DNA of 64,000 bases from positions 2,593,672-2,657,671 of the forward strand of contig JADJPM010000001.1 in NCBI GenBank assembly GCA_016713245.1, given 5' to 3'. This DNA comes from Verrucomicrobiaceae bacterium. GTDB taxonomy: Bacteria > Verrucomicrobiota > Verrucomicrobiia > Verrucomicrobiales > Verrucomicrobiaceae. Positions within the stretch are counted from its first letter, which is position 1, and each line of letters begins with the position of its first letter. Below the pieces are notes generated by a model that saw nothing but the letters and a program-made list of their open reading frames with translations, was not told where the DNA came from and ran no database searches. This document shows, piece by piece, positions 7,588-17,406 of the stretch. Both the position numbers and the translations under genes were made by a program.

Positions 7588-10227
7588 ATGTTCAGGATTG
7601 CCTGCTTTCTCGCCTTCGTTTCTTCTCTCTCCGCTGCCGACCTCGTTTTGAAACCCGGCAACCTCGCCGCCGTGCTCGAAGAGGCCCGCAAGGCTCCCAA
7701 ACCGGTGCGCATCGTCGTGGAGGATGGCATTCACCCGATCAGGGAGACAATCACACTCGGCAAAGAGGATTCGCAGGTGACATGGAGCGGCAAAAACGCG
7801 GTCTTCATGGCCGGTAAGCCGATCACCGGCTGGCAGCAGGTCAAGGAGAGGGACTTGCCAAGTCCCTTCATCCTCTGGAAGGCCAAGCTGCCGGACAAGG
7901 CGTGGAAGTTTGAGCAGCTCTGGATCAATGGCCGCCGCGCCACACTGGCTCGTTCGCCGAACAAGGGCTACCACCACATCACCGAGGCCGTCGGCGCGGG
8001 TGTGTTTCCGGATCTGAAGGAGAACATGAACTTTCATGCCTTCAGCATTGCCCAGCCAGAATATGACGTGCTCAAAGCCCTACCGCAGACCGAGCGCGAC
8101 GACGTGTTGCTCACCGTGACTCATGCCTGGGCCGTGGGGCAGTGCCGCATCAAGGCATTGAACGACGAAGCTCTCGCCGTGCAGATCAAAGGCCGGGCGC
8201 GGTATCCGTTTGTCGAGTTCGAGCCGGATCAGCGCTTCTGGATGGAAAACTATCGCGCCGCGCTGGATGCGCCGGGCGAGTGGTTTCTCGACAAAGCGAA
8301 GGGCGAGCTGTTCTACCTGCCGCTGCCCGGCGAGGACATGACGAAGGCGGAGGTCATCGCGCCGGTGGTGACGAAGTTCATCGTGATGAAAGGCACTCAC
8401 GATGTGCGCTTTGAAGGCATCTCGTTTCAATACAGCCAGCATTTGTATCCGGCGGACGGTTTGCACGACGGTCAGGCAGCGACGACGAGCGATGGCTGCA
8501 TCGAGATCGAGGACTCGCGCGGCATTCACTTTGAAAACTGCGAGATCGCCCACACCGGCCTGCATGGCATCTGGTTCAAAAACGGCTGCTTAGATTCGTC
8601 GGTGAAGCATTGCCACCTCCACGACCTCGGCGGCGGCGGGGTGTATGTCGGCGAAACGGCGCGGCCTAATGAAGAGCGCGTGAATCATCATATCGTCGTC
8701 GATGACTGCATCATCCAGCACGGCGGGCGACTGCATCCCAGCGCTTGCGGCGTGGTCTTCACGCACACGCAGCACTGCGCAGTCACGCATTGCGACATCG
8801 GCGACTTTTACTACACCGGCATCAGCGCGGGATGGAACTGGGGTTATGGCGACACCGCTTCGCGCGAGACGCTCGTCGAGAACAATCACATCCATCATCT
8901 CGGCTGGGCGTATTTGAGCGACATGGGCGGCTTTTACGGCCTCGGCACCTCGCCGGGCACGATCATCCGTGGCAATCACGTCCATCACATCGCCAGCCAT
9001 CGCTACGGTGGCTGGGGACTCTACAACGACGAAGGTGCCACGGACACGCTGATGGAAAACAACCTTGTCCACGACACCTGGAACGCGGGCTTTCACCAGC
9101 ACTACGGCTACTTCAACACCGTGCGGAACAACATCTTCGCCTTTGGCAACTCCGCGCAGATCCAGGCTTCTCGAAACGAAGCCCGTCTGCGCTTCCGCTA
9201 CATGAACAACATCGTCGTGTGGGACCCCGAGTCGCCGCTGCTCGATGGCGGCGAATGGAACTGGAAGTACTTCGACAAGATTGATCGCGGCGATCCGAAG
9301 GACAGCCTCCTCTTCCGCAAAAACCTCTACTGGCCCACCGACGGCAAGATCCCCGCCAAACTCACCAAAAGCCATTTCACCTGGGAAGAATGGCGCAAGA
9401 TGGGCCGCGACCGCGAAAGCCAGTTTGCCGATCCGATGTTCGAAGACATCGTCCAGCGCGATTTTGGCCTCAAACCCGGCTCACCGGCCGAAAAGCTCGG
9501 TTTCAAGCCCTGGGACCTCACTTTGGCCGGAGTGCGCCAAACGGACGCCGCATGGCACACACTCGCGGCGAAAGGTCACGACTACCCGAACTGGGACGCC
9601 GACGCGAAGCCTTGGCCATCGCCGCCTTACAAGGTCGATCAAAGCTTCGAGCGAGCGTCCCTCGGCACGCTCGGCATTCGCAACGCCAAATACTCCACCG
9701 AAAACAAGGGCGAGAACATCGGTGTCACCGACGAAACCGGCTCACCCATCGGCGGAGTCTCCAAACGCAGCCTCAAGGTGCAGGACGTGCCAGGTTTGAA
9801 GCACAGCTACGATCCGGTGCTCGATATCTACCCGAAGTGGGCCGAGTCCGGCACCTACCACGTGAGCTTTGATATCATGGCTCAGCCCGGTGCCGACTGG
9901 TTCTTCGAGATGCGCAACAAAGGGGGCGAGTTCGCCGCTGGCCCGTATCTACGCTGGCAAAAAGGCACGCTCGTCGCCAACAACACCGCCAGCCAGAAAC
10001 TCGCCGACGTGAAACCCGGCGAATGGCTCCGCATCGACCTCACCGCCACCACCGGAGCCGCCAAGTATGACGTGACGCTGACCCGGCAAGACGGCACGAA
10101 GAGCGAGTTCAAATCCATCCCGTGCAAACCCACCTGGGACAGCGCCAGCTACCTCCTCTTCAGCGCCCTCGGCACCACGAAGACGGCCTTCTTCATTGAT
10201 AACGTGAAGCTGGAAAGTTCCCAATAG
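7588..10227 (+). CDS. Secreted right-handed parallel beta-helix protein (polysaccharide lyase-like)
   Basis: The 879-aa protein starts at ATG 7588 with a cleavable signal peptide (residues 1-17, ending SLSAA). Residues about 30-95 resemble the N-terminal part of pectate-lyase-like proteins. Residues about 265-560 hold repeated short strands rich in His, Asn and Gly (for example NNHIHHL, GNHVHHIASH, ENNLVHDT), typical of right-handed beta-helix (PbH1) proteins such as polysaccharide lyases and glycosidases. The C-terminal 200 residues look like a carbohydrate-binding jelly roll. The substrate cannot be told from sequence. It lies 76 nt after the DUF1553 gene and upstream of another DUF1080 gene, consistent with a glycan-utilisation cluster. 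Confidence 0.82.
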   Translation: MFRIACFLAFVSSLSAADLVLKPGNLAAVLEEARKAPKPVRIVVEDGIHPIRETITLGKEDSQVTWSGKNAVFMAGKPITGWQQVKERDLPSPFILWKAKLPDKAWKFEQLWINGRRATLARSPNKGYHHITEAVGAGVFPDLKENMNFHAFSIAQPEYDVLKALPQTERDDVLLTVTHAWAVGQCRIKALNDEALAVQIKGRARYPFVEFEPDQRFWMENYRAALDAPGEWFLDKAKGELFYLPLPGEDMTKAEVIAPVVTKFIVMKGTHDVRFEGISFQYSQHLYPADGLHDGQAATTSDGCIEIEDSRGIHFENCEIAHTGLHGIWFKNGCLDSSVKHCHLHDLGGGGVYVGETARPNEERVNHHIVVDDCIIQHGGRLHPSACGVVFTHTQHCAVTHCDIGDFYYTGISAGWNWGYGDTASRETLVENNHIHHLGWAYLSDMGGFYGLGTSPGTIIRGNHVHHIASHRYGGWGLYNDEGATDTLMENNLVHDTWNAGFHQHYGYFNTVRNNIFAFGNSAQIQASRNEARLRFRYMNNIVVWDPESPLLDGGEWNWKYFDKIDRGDPKDSLLFRKNLYWPTDGKIPAKLTKSHFTWEEWRKMGRDRESQFADPMFEDIVQRDFGLKPGSPAEKLGFKPWDLTLAGVRQTDAAWHTLAAKGHDYPNWDADAKPWPSPPYKVDQSFERASLGTLGIRNAKYSTENKGENIGVTDETGSPIGGVSKRSLKVQDVPGLKHSYDPVLDIYPKWAESGTYHVSFDIMAQPGADWFFEMRNKGGEFAAGPYLRWQKGTLVANNTASQKLADVKPGEWLRIDLTATTGAAKYDVTLTRQDGTKSEFKSIPCKPTWDSASYLLFSALGTTKTAFFIDNVKLESSQ

Positions 10228-10301
10228 GCTACAAATCCTCCACTCAGCGGCCATGAGAAGGCTTGACCGCTGCGGGGCGATGTGGAGGATGGCGGCGCTT
10301 T

Positions 10302-10991
10302 ATGAAAACGACCTCGATTCTGTTATTCGCCATGCTTTGCGGTGCCTCGATGATGCCCGCAGCGGAGCCGTCGAAACCTGAGACGAAGAAAGAAGAGGTC
10401 TCTCAGGCAAAGGAGATTATTCTATTCGACGGCAAATCACTCGATGATTGGGAGTCGGTCGATATCGGCGCTAGTGGCACGGTGGAGTTGGAGGGCGGTC
10501 TCATGATCATCAATCAGGGGGATAGCATCAGCGGGGCGGTTTATAAAAAGGCAGCCTCTCTACCGATGACGAACTACGAAATCTCGCTGGAGGCGAAGCG
10601 GCTCGAAGGCGTGGACTTTTTCTGCGGGCTGACGTTTCCTGTGGGTAGCGTGAAGACCTGCGCCACGCTGGTGTGCGGTGGCTGGGGCGGCGCGGTGACG
10701 GGCATCTCCAACATCGACAATCTCGACGCGAGCGAGAACAGCACGAGCAACTTCGTCCGCTATGAAGACAACAAATGGTATGCCGTGAAGGTGCGTGTGA
10801 CGCCGGAAAACCTCAGCGTGTGGATCGACGCCAAGCATCTCATCGACCAGGATTTGAAGGATAAAAAGGTCAACGTGCGCCCCGGCCCCATCGAAAGCTA
10901 CCTGCCGCTCTCGTTCACCACGTATGCGACGACGGCGGCCATCCGAAATGTGAAGCTCAAGGTGCTTGAGGAGCCGAAGAAGACTCCATGA
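10302..10991 (+). CDS. DUF1080 (3-keto-disaccharide hydrolase-like) exported protein
   Basis: This is a 229-aa protein from ATG 10302 with a signal peptide (MKTTSILLFAMLCGASMMPAA). The classic DUF1080 opening strand LFDGKSLDDWES is present at about residue 44, followed by NYEISLEAKR, a FFCGLTFPVG strand and a W-Y-A-V-K-V-R-V strand, as in the family. DUF1080 proteins are reported to act on 3-keto-disaccharides or related glycans; activity here is inferred. The stop codon overlaps the start of the next gene (10988-10991), so the two are translationally coupled. Confidence 0.82.
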   Translation: MKTTSILLFAMLCGASMMPAAEPSKPETKKEEVSQAKEIILFDGKSLDDWESVDIGASGTVELEGGLMIINQGDSISGAVYKKAASLPMTNYEISLEAKRLEGVDFFCGLTFPVGSVKTCATLVCGGWGGAVTGISNIDNLDASENSTSNFVRYEDNKWYAVKVRVTPENLSVWIDAKHLIDQDLKDKKVNVRPGPIESYLPLSFTTYATTAAIRNVKLKVLEEPKKTP

Positions 10992-12625
10992 GGCTTTCCA
11001 GTCTCGGTTGGAGCCTCAGCCTTCTTTTCCTGGCATCCTGCGGCAGCACGAGATCACGTCGCGATGGCGGCACCGAGCCGCTGACGGCCCGTGAGAAGCA
11101 TCACCTTGCCTCGGAGCTAGAGCAGATGGCCGTGGGCTGGGACGGCATGACACGCGGGAAGGCACGCGACCGCCGCCAAGCCGAAGAAAACTATGAGCAG
11201 GCACTGGCGGATTTCCTCAAAGCCTGGTCGAAGGCACAGAGTCCGCGTGACTGGCAGAATGAGCAGGCGTTCCAGCGATCAGAGAAGAGCACGCGTTTCG
11301 TGGTGGAGTTGGACAAGGCACATACCAAGCGGCCTAGGGTATCCCCACTCGAATACGATGACTTCATCATGCCACGCAGCGTGATCCCTCACTCTGAAGA
11401 TACTGAGGCCGTGCGAGCGGGCGTCGGAGTGCCGCTGGTGGGCCGGGTGGAGCGCACGGAGGCGGTGAAGGCGGCAACGCCCTTCCTGCCACCGAAAGGA
11501 GGCAATGATACGCTGACGGCCACGATGCACTTCAGCGCCGAGGCACTTGATGGCTCACGGCGCTGCCACCTGCGTCTGCATGATACCTTGAACACCGACA
11601 CGGTGGAGGCTCCCGGCGGTGAACGACAGCTCGCGGCTCATTTCACGGCTCCAAAACACCTCGCGCTGTCGAGGCGGGCTTTCGGACTCGTTTCGTTGCA
11701 GGGCCTGCTGTATCCGGAAAAGGCCCTCGGTGACTGCCAGCTCTACCGCATGGATGCTTACGATCCGAATCGCATCCCAGTCGTATTTGTACACGGGCTG
11801 ATGAGTGATCCGCATATCTGGCTGAACGCGGTGAACGCCATCTGCGCCGATCCGGTGCTGCGGAAGAAGTACCAGCCGTGGTACTTCCTCTACCCCACCG
11901 CCATGGGCGTGCCACAGGCGGCGGCCATGCTGCGGAAGTCTCTCGAAGCGGCACGAAACCACTTTGATCCCGATCACAACGACCCGGGCATGAGCCGGAT
12001 GGTGCTGGTGGGCCACAGCATGGGCGGGCTGCTCAGCCGCATGCAGGTGACGGATAGCGGCAGCCATCTCTGGGACGGCATTTTCCGCAAACCTCCCGCG
12101 CAAATGAATGTGAGCGAGGAAGCCCGCACCAACATGACGGCCGCCCTTTTCGTCAAGCCGCTGCCGTATGTCGAAAGGGTCATTTTTATCGCCACACCAC
12201 ATCGCGGCAGCACCATCGCCAGCCTGAACATCGTGCGCCGCCTCACTTCGCTGATCCGTATCCCGCTCGATTCACTCACCATCGTGAATCAGATCCTCTA
12301 CGGCAACACCGATGCCCTCTCACCACAGATCACGAAGTGGGGCGTCTTCTCTTTTGTGAGCATCGGCATGCTTTCGGAGCAGCATCCTTTCCTCAAAGGC
12401 TTGGATCAAACGAGGCCCACCGTCTCCCACCACTCTGTGATAGGGAACCGAGGCCGCCGAGGTCCGCTTGAGCAGTCTGGTGATGGTGTGGTGCCCTACT
12501 GGAGCTCTCATCTCGACACCGCCAAGAGCGAGCAGATGGTGCCGCATGGTCATGGCTGCGTGGAGGACCGCGAAGTGGTGCAGGAAGTCGTGCGGCTGCT
12601 CAAAGAGCATGTCCGCTCGAAATAG
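10988..12625 (+). CDS. Lipoprotein alpha/beta hydrolase (esterase/lipase-like)
   Basis: The 545-aa product has a lipobox (LASC, Cys18), so it is probably anchored in the membrane facing the periplasm or the outside. Residues about 255-545 form an alpha/beta-hydrolase domain: an oxyanion strand PVVFVHGLMSDPHIW, nucleophile Ser344 in GHSMGG, and a late HGHGC motif near residue 518 that may supply the catalytic His. The N-terminal 250 residues are not recognised. The gene overlaps the upstream DUF1080 gene by 4 nt (ATGA). The substrate is unknown; a lipid or acetylated-glycan ester is possible. Confidence 0.82.
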   Translation: MRLSSLGWSLSLLFLASCGSTRSRRDGGTEPLTAREKHHLASELEQMAVGWDGMTRGKARDRRQAEENYEQALADFLKAWSKAQSPRDWQNEQAFQRSEKSTRFVVELDKAHTKRPRVSPLEYDDFIMPRSVIPHSEDTEAVRAGVGVPLVGRVERTEAVKAATPFLPPKGGNDTLTATMHFSAEALDGSRRCHLRLHDTLNTDTVEAPGGERQLAAHFTAPKHLALSRRAFGLVSLQGLLYPEKALGDCQLYRMDAYDPNRIPVVFVHGLMSDPHIWLNAVNAICADPVLRKKYQPWYFLYPTAMGVPQAAAMLRKSLEAARNHFDPDHNDPGMSRMVLVGHSMGGLLSRMQVTDSGSHLWDGIFRKPPAQMNVSEEARTNMTAALFVKPLPYVERVIFIATPHRGSTIASLNIVRRLTSLIRIPLDSLTIVNQILYGNTDALSPQITKWGVFSFVSIGMLSEQHPFLKGLDQTRPTVSHHSVIGNRGRRGPLEQSGDGVVPYWSSHLDTAKSEQMVPHGHGCVEDREVVQEVVRLLKEHVRSK

Positions 12626-12630
12626 ATGTC

Positions 12631-13851
12631 TCACTGCCAGCTCCGCTGATACGAGCCACGCTCGCTTTGAAAGGCCGCCAGGACCTCGCCGGCAAGATAG
12701 AGAGAACCGGTGAGGAGGCGTGGCGAGGCGTTTTGCGAAGCTTCGAGAGCTGAAGCAAGGTTCGAATGGCAGAAAACGGGCGCGTCGGAGGTGCCGAGGA
12801 TGTTTTTGAGTTCCTCGGCGGTCATGGCACGCGGGGAATCGAAGTGCGTGAAGTGCCACGCTGCGGCCAACGGAGCGAGTTCGTGAAGCACGGCGGTGAT
12901 GTCCTTGCCTGCCACGGCACCGAAAACGATCGTCGCTTTTTGATGAGGGAATTGCTCACGCCAGGTTTGAGCAAGCACACGGGCCGCGTCGAGGTTGTGA
13001 GCCCCATCGAGGATGACATCGGCACGAAGCCGCTGAAACCGCGCCAGCCATTCGACCTGCTTCAAACCGGCTTCGAGTGTGCATGGAGGCAAATCGAGTC
13101 CCGCAGCACGCAATGCCGCGAGAGCGAGTGCGGCGTTCCATCGTTGATGCGGGCCAGCGAGGCCGAGTGGAAGGTCGCAGGGCTCGGTGACGAGCGTAAG
13201 CGGCGCGGCCTTTTCGCGGGCGGTAGCAAGGAGCACGTCGAGAGCCTCATCATCTTGCGTTTGTGTGACGAAGGGCACGCCGGGCTTGATGATACCCGCT
13301 TTTTCGGAGGCGATCTTCGTGAGCGTATCGCCGAGGATCTGCATGTGATCCCAGCCGATGGGCGTGATGACGCTGACGACGGGCGTGATGGCGTTCGTGG
13401 CATCGAGACGGCCACCGAGCCCGGTTTCGAGCACGATCCATTCGAGGCCGCGCTGCGCAAACCAGTCGAGAGCGAGGGCGAAGGCCAGTTCGAAGAAGGT
13501 TGGATGCGGATCCCAGTCGCGCACGAGGTGGCGAAGACGGGCGATGCCGCTTTCGATCTCCTCGGGCGAGATCAGGCGCTCCGCATCGCGAATGCGCTCG
13601 CCAAAGTGAACGAGGTGCGGCGAGGTGAAGAGGCCCGCGTTGATGCCTGCTTGCTTCAACATGGAATGGATGAAGGCGCAGGTGCTGCCTTTGCCGTTCG
13701 TGCCGGCCACATGGATGAATTTCATGCCCGCACGCGGCAGGTCGAGCTCACGCAGCAGGCGGTGGACGCCATCGAGGCCCAGCTTGATGCCGAAAAGCTG
13801 CGTGGTGTAGAGCCAGTCGAGCTGCGGTTGAGGACGAGGCTCCGTCTTCAT
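12631..13851 (-). CDS. folC: Bifunctional folylpolyglutamate synthase/dihydrofolate synthase
   Basis: This 406-aa protein has the Mur-ligase-type ATP-binding loop HVAGTNGKGST (about residues 47-57), the FolC motif ETGLGGRLDATN, DHMQILG, and the C-terminal DGAHN motif. Length and motif order match FolC, which adds glutamate to dihydropteroate or folates in the cytoplasm. The start codon overlaps the stop of the upstream response regulator by 4 nt (13848-13851), so both are read from one transcript. It converges with the hydrolase gene ending 5 nt away. Confidence 0.93.
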   Translation of the reverse strand: MKTEPRPQPQLDWLYTTQLFGIKLGLDGVHRLLRELDLPRAGMKFIHVAGTNGKGSTCAFIHSMLKQAGINAGLFTSPHLVHFGERIRDAERLISPEEIESGIARLRHLVRDWDPHPTFFELAFALALDWFAQRGLEWIVLETGLGGRLDATNAITPVVSVITPIGWDHMQILGDTLTKIASEKAGIIKPGVPFVTQTQDDEALDVLLATAREKAAPLTLVTEPCDLPLGLAGPHQRWNAALALAALRAAGLDLPPCTLEAGLKQVEWLARFQRLRADVILDGAHNLDAARVLAQTWREQFPHQKATIVFGAVAGKDITAVLHELAPLAAAWHFTHFDSPRAMTAEELKNILGTSDAPVFCHSNLASALEASQNASPRLLTGSLYLAGEVLAAFQSERGSYQRSWQ

Positions 13852-14519
13852 GCACCGCCGATGGCATAACCGACACCGCGCACGGTGCGGAAGAGCTTCT
13901 TGTCGTAGTCTTTGTCGATCTTCGCACGCAGACGCTGGATATAGACCTCCACGAGATTGGTCTCCGGGTCCATGTTGTAGCCCCAGACGTGCTCATAAAT
14001 CTGCATGCGGCCAAAGACGCGGCCGGGACTGCGCATCAAATGCTCCAGCAGTTCAAACTCACGCGTGCTCAGCTCGATCTCGACCCCGGCGCGGGTCACT
14101 TTTCGAGCCAGCAGATCCATCGCGAGGTCCTCCACGCGGATGAGGTGATTGGCCTCGCCCGCTTTCCGCCGCGCCACGGTGCGCAGGCGAGCGGCGAGTT
14201 CTTCGACGAAGAAGGGCTTCGTCATGTAATCGTCTGCGCCGAGATTCAGGCCCTCAATTTTCTCCGGCAGCGTGGTGCGGGCGGTGAGGAGGATGACGGG
14301 CACGGTGTGACGCTTTTCTCGCAGGCCGCGGAGGATGCTCAGCCCGTCACGTCCTGGCACCATGATGTCGAGCACGAGAGCATCGTAGGGGGTACTGGTG
14401 GCCATTTCCCAAGCCTCGTCGCCATCGCTCACGGCATCCACCTGGATGCCCTGCTCTTCGAGGCCTTTTTTGGCGAAGGAGAGGAGCTTGGTCTGGTCTT
14501 CGAGAAGAAGGATGCGCAT
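13848..14519 (-). CDS. OmpR/PhoB-family response regulator, no adjacent kinase
   Basis: The 223-aa protein has a receiver domain with acidic pair Glu7/Asp8, phospho-acceptor Asp51 (LVLDIMVPG), Thr79 and Lys101, followed by an OmpR-type winged helix (ELSTREFELLEHLM, RTVRGVGYAI near the end). It is therefore a DNA-binding transcription regulator controlled by phosphorylation. No histidine kinase is found next to it; the divergent neighbour is a serine hydrolase and the downstream gene is folC. Target genes cannot be inferred. Confidence 0.93.
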   Translation of the reverse strand: MRILLLEDQTKLLSFAKKGLEEQGIQVDAVSDGDEAWEMATSTPYDALVLDIMVPGRDGLSILRGLREKRHTVPVILLTARTTLPEKIEGLNLGADDYMTKPFFVEELAARLRTVARRKAGEANHLIRVEDLAMDLLARKVTRAGVEIELSTREFELLEHLMRSPGRVFGRMQIYEHVWGYNMDPETNLVEVYIQRLRAKIDKDYDKKLFRTVRGVGYAIGGA

Positions 14520-14572
14520 GGATGGGCAAGGTTTCGGGTTTCAGGTTTAAAGTTCAAGGCTTAAAGTTTGGC

Positions 14573-15586
14573 ATGATGAAGTCCTTCCCGCTCTTTTTTG
14601 CCTGCCTGCTGGCCGCGTCATGCCGGATGCTGGCGCAGGACTTCGCTGCCGCAGAGGCCTACTCGGTCAAAACCGGCGGTCTGGCCTTTCTCGTGAAGGT
14701 GAATGGTAAAATCGTCCGCGAGACCTACTCGAATGGCGGCGGCAAGGACATCCCGCAAAAGATCTACAGCGGCACGAAGGCCTTCTGGAGCCTCACGGCC
14801 CTCGTTGCAGCTGAGGAAGGCCTTCTAAAGCTCGATGAGCCGGTGGCGAATACGATCACGGAATGGGCGGCAGACAAAACGAAGAGCCAAATCGTCATCC
14901 GCGACCTGCTGAACTTCACCAGCGGCCTTTCGCCGATGCCTGAGCTGCATGACAACGATCACCCGAATCGCACCAGCGCCTCGCTGAAGGCCCGCAGCCT
15001 CGCCCAGCCGGGCGACCGATTCTTTTACGGCCCGGCGAGCCTTCAGGTGTTTCACGAGGTGCTGGCGAGAAAGCTCAAAAAGAAGTCGCCCACGCGTTTT
15101 CTTGAGCGTGAGGTGATCTCGCCCCTCGGCCTCGGCTCGCAGCGCTACCTTCCCGATGGCCAAGGCGTGCCGCTGCTGGCCGCCGGATGGATGCAGACCG
15201 CCCGCCAGTGGAGCGGCATGGGCCGTGTCATCCTCGAAAAGGGCGAGCCGGTGCTCGACGAGGACGACGGCTTCTTCGCGGAGGCGATGAAAGGTGGCAA
15301 AGCGAACGAAGCCTATGCCTTTGGCTTTTGGAACAACCACGCCGCCGACTCGAAATCCGGCCGCGAGATCGACGTGGAGACCATGATGGAGCGAAAACTC
15401 ATGAGCCAATCCTGGCGGAACATCTGCCTGAGCAAAACTGCCCCTACGGAATTGGTCGCCTGCATCGGCAGCTACGGGCAGCGGCTTTACGTCGCGCCTT
15501 CCAAGAAGCTTGTCATCGTCCGCCTGGGCAAAGGCGGCCAATTCAAGGACGCGCCGTTCTTGAAAGCGCTGTTTGGCACGAAGTAA
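14573..15586 (+). CDS. Beta-lactamase-family serine hydrolase, exported
   Basis: The 337-aa protein starts at tandem ATGs at 14573/14576 with a signal peptide ending near MLAQ. The SxxK motif is SGTK (Ser66-Lys69) and the second conserved Tyr is in FFYGPASLQ. This places it with class C beta-lactamase-like esterases and peptidases (COG1680). The KTG-type third motif is not clear. The substrate is unknown; beta-lactam resistance should not be assumed. The gene diverges from the response regulator across a 53-nt gap made of short GTTTCAGG/GTTTAAAG-like repeats. Confidence 0.8.
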   Translation: MMKSFPLFFACLLAASCRMLAQDFAAAEAYSVKTGGLAFLVKVNGKIVRETYSNGGGKDIPQKIYSGTKAFWSLTALVAAEEGLLKLDEPVANTITEWAADKTKSQIVIRDLLNFTSGLSPMPELHDNDHPNRTSASLKARSLAQPGDRFFYGPASLQVFHEVLARKLKKKSPTRFLEREVISPLGLGSQRYLPDGQGVPLLAAGWMQTARQWSGMGRVILEKGEPVLDEDDGFFAEAMKGGKANEAYAFGFWNNHAADSKSGREIDVETMMERKLMSQSWRNICLSKTAPTELVACIGSYGQRLYVAPSKKLVIVRLGKGGQFKDAPFLKALFGTK

Positions 15587-15650
15587 CCGGCCAAAACGCT
15601 GCGACACGGCCCTTGCTCATTGCTCAAACCGTCCTAGTCTCGCCGCCCTT

Positions 15651-16766
15651 ATGCTCCGAGCCGGTATCGTCGGCCTACCGAATGTAGGCAAATCCACCCT
15701 CTTTAACGCTGTCACCCGCACCCGAAAGGCGGAGGCAGCGAACTATCCCTTCTGCACCATCGAGCCGAACACCGGCGTCGTGACCGTGCCTGATGAACGC
15801 CTCGCGGTGCTTTCAAAGCTCTCCGGCTCCTCCAAGCTGATCCCCGCCGCGATTGAATTCGTGGACATCGCCGGCCTCGTGAAGGGCGCCAGCCAGGGTG
15901 AAGGTCTCGGAAACAAGTTCCTCAGCCACATCCGCGAGACAGACGCCATCGTGCATGTCGTGCGCTGCTTTGAGAATGGCGACATCACCCACGTCAGCGG
16001 CAGCATCAATCCCGTGGCGGACATTGAGGTGATCAATACCGAGCTCATCCTCGCCGACATGGACGCCATCCAGCGCCGCAAGGACAAGGCCGAAAAGAAC
16101 GCCAAACGCGGCGAAAAGGAGGCGAAAGCCGAAGTCGCCATCTGTGAGAAGCTGATTCCGCATTTCGACGCCGGCAAGCCTGCCGTGACGCTCGAAATGA
16201 CCGATGACGAGCGCAAGCTGGTGAAGTCCTTCTTCCTGCTCAGCTCGAAGCCCTGCATCTTTGCCTGCAACGTGGCCGAGAGCGACCTCGCCGCAGCCTC
16301 CTCCGATCCTGACAACCATCCCTTCGTGGGGAAGGTGCGCGAGTATGTGAAGCATGCGCACGAGGCCAGCGCCGTCGTCGTCAGCGCCGCCATCGAGAGC
16401 GAACTGACCGATTTGAGCGAGGAAGAGGCCAAAGCCTACCTCGCCGACATCGGCGTGACGGACAGCGGCGTCTCACGCCTCATCAAAGGCGTCTATGACC
16501 TCCTCGGTCTCCAGACTTATCTCACCACCGGTGAGAAAGAAACCCGCGCCTGGACCATCGTGAAGGGCATGAAGGCCCCGCAGGCCGCTGGCGTCATCCA
16601 CGGTGATTTCGAACGCGGCTTCATCGCCGGTGAAATCGTGCCTTACCATGACCTCGTGGAACTCGGCTCCTACGCCAAGTGCCGCGAAAAGGGCAAACTC
16701 CGCATCGAAGGCAAAGAATACGTCATGAAGGACGGCGACGTCGTCGAGTGGCGGTTCAATGTTTGA
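15651..16766 (+). CDS. ychF: Redox-regulated ATPase/GTPase YchF (OLA1 family)
   Basis: The 371-aa protein from ATG 15651 has the P-loop GLPNVGKST (Lys14), switch region NYPFCTIEPN, the G3 equivalent DIAGLVKGAS and a C-terminal TGS domain (about 285-367, ending VMKDGDVVEWRFNV). The length matches the family (about 363). YchF binds ATP in preference to GTP and associates with ribosomes and stress responses. Its 3' end overlaps by 11 nt the end of the convergent TIR-like gene. Confidence 0.96.
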   Translation: MLRAGIVGLPNVGKSTLFNAVTRTRKAEAANYPFCTIEPNTGVVTVPDERLAVLSKLSGSSKLIPAAIEFVDIAGLVKGASQGEGLGNKFLSHIRETDAIVHVVRCFENGDITHVSGSINPVADIEVINTELILADMDAIQRRKDKAEKNAKRGEKEAKAEVAICEKLIPHFDAGKPAVTLEMTDDERKLVKSFFLLSSKPCIFACNVAESDLAAASSDPDNHPFVGKVREYVKHAHEASAVVVSAAIESELTDLSEEEAKAYLADIGVTDSGVSRLIKGVYDLLGLQTYLTTGEKETRAWTIVKGMKAPQAAGVIHGDFERGFIAGEIVPYHDLVELGSYAKCREKGKLRIEGKEYVMKDGDVVEWRFNV

Positions 16767-17406
16767 TGCCGCTGGGACGACTCACCTGATTCACGGTCTG
16801 CAGCCAAGTGGAGATGAGGTGATACCAGTCAATGAAGGTGATTTCGACGTGTTCAATCCGCGATGCGGAGAGCAGGTCAGGCAGATCGCTCATGAATTTC
16901 CGGTAAAGGGAACAGATGTCTCGCCCACCAGCGAAACGTCTTCCAGGCATGGCACTGGCAAGCCAGTTGCGCACATGCGAGATAGCTTTCTCCGGGTTTT
17001 TTGAATGCGACCGAATGTCCTGCCCGGCAATGTCGGATAGAAATTTCTGATAACGGTACGGCTCGCTGTCGAGAATCAGTGAGCGGCGAATGCTGCGGCC
17101 CGACCTGGCAATACCGAGATAGAGCCCGAGTTCGAACGGCATGTTGAAACGCGGAAGATGGTTCAGATCATCGAGTTCCGTCCGTGAGATGTCGTGAATA
17201 CTCAGTGGGCACTCCTTCATGATGCGAATGATCTTCTCCACTCTCACTTCAACGCCGTCATCCGCCTCCAAGGCACATCTGGGCACAAACTGACAAGCAC
17301 AGACGGCGAAAACAACCGCACGGAAAACGGGCACATAGGACTCGTCAAAGGGGCAGTTGATGAACACATCGTCATCACGCCGGACAGATACTCGTCGAGT
17401 GCTCAC
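16756..17406 (-). CDS. TIR/nucleoside-deoxyribosyltransferase-like protein, candidate defence effector
   Basis: The 216-aa protein begins at GTG 17406. The N-terminal strand DDVFINCPFD, then FRAVVFAV, PRCALE, a Lys-Ile-rich helix, CPLSIHDISR and RFNMPFELGLYLG resemble a Rossmann-like TIR or 2-deoxyribosyltransferase fold, in which a conserved Glu in an E-L-G turn is catalytic (here Glu of PFELG, about residue 111). This family is often seen as a stand-alone gene; NAD or nucleoside cleavage is my inference. The C-terminal ~90 residues (YQKFLSDIAGQDIRSH, then a Trp-rich helix) are not recognised. The start overlaps the stop of a 57-aa ORF (GTGA), so translation is probably coupled. It sits alone between ychF and recQ. 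Confidence 0.65.
   Translation of the reverse strand: MSTRRVSVRRDDDVFINCPFDESYVPVFRAVVFAVCACQFVPRCALEADDGVEVRVEKIIRIMKECPLSIHDISRTELDDLNHLPRFNMPFELGLYLGIARSGRSIRRSLILDSEPYRYQKFLSDIAGQDIRSHSKNPEKAISHVRNWLASAMPGRRFAGGRDICSLYRKFMSDLPDLLSASRIEHVEITFIDWYHLISTWLQTVNQVSRPSGIKH

Noticed and set aside
12766..13869. Long plus-strand open frame opposite folC
   Set aside because: It mirrors folC, which has all family motifs on the minus strand; the plus frame has no recognisable domain and results from GC-rich codon use.
14522..14572. Upstream extension of the serine hydrolase to 14522
   Set aside because: The added residues come from short GTTTCAGG/GTTTAAAG repeats; a signal peptide begins at the tandem ATG at 14573.
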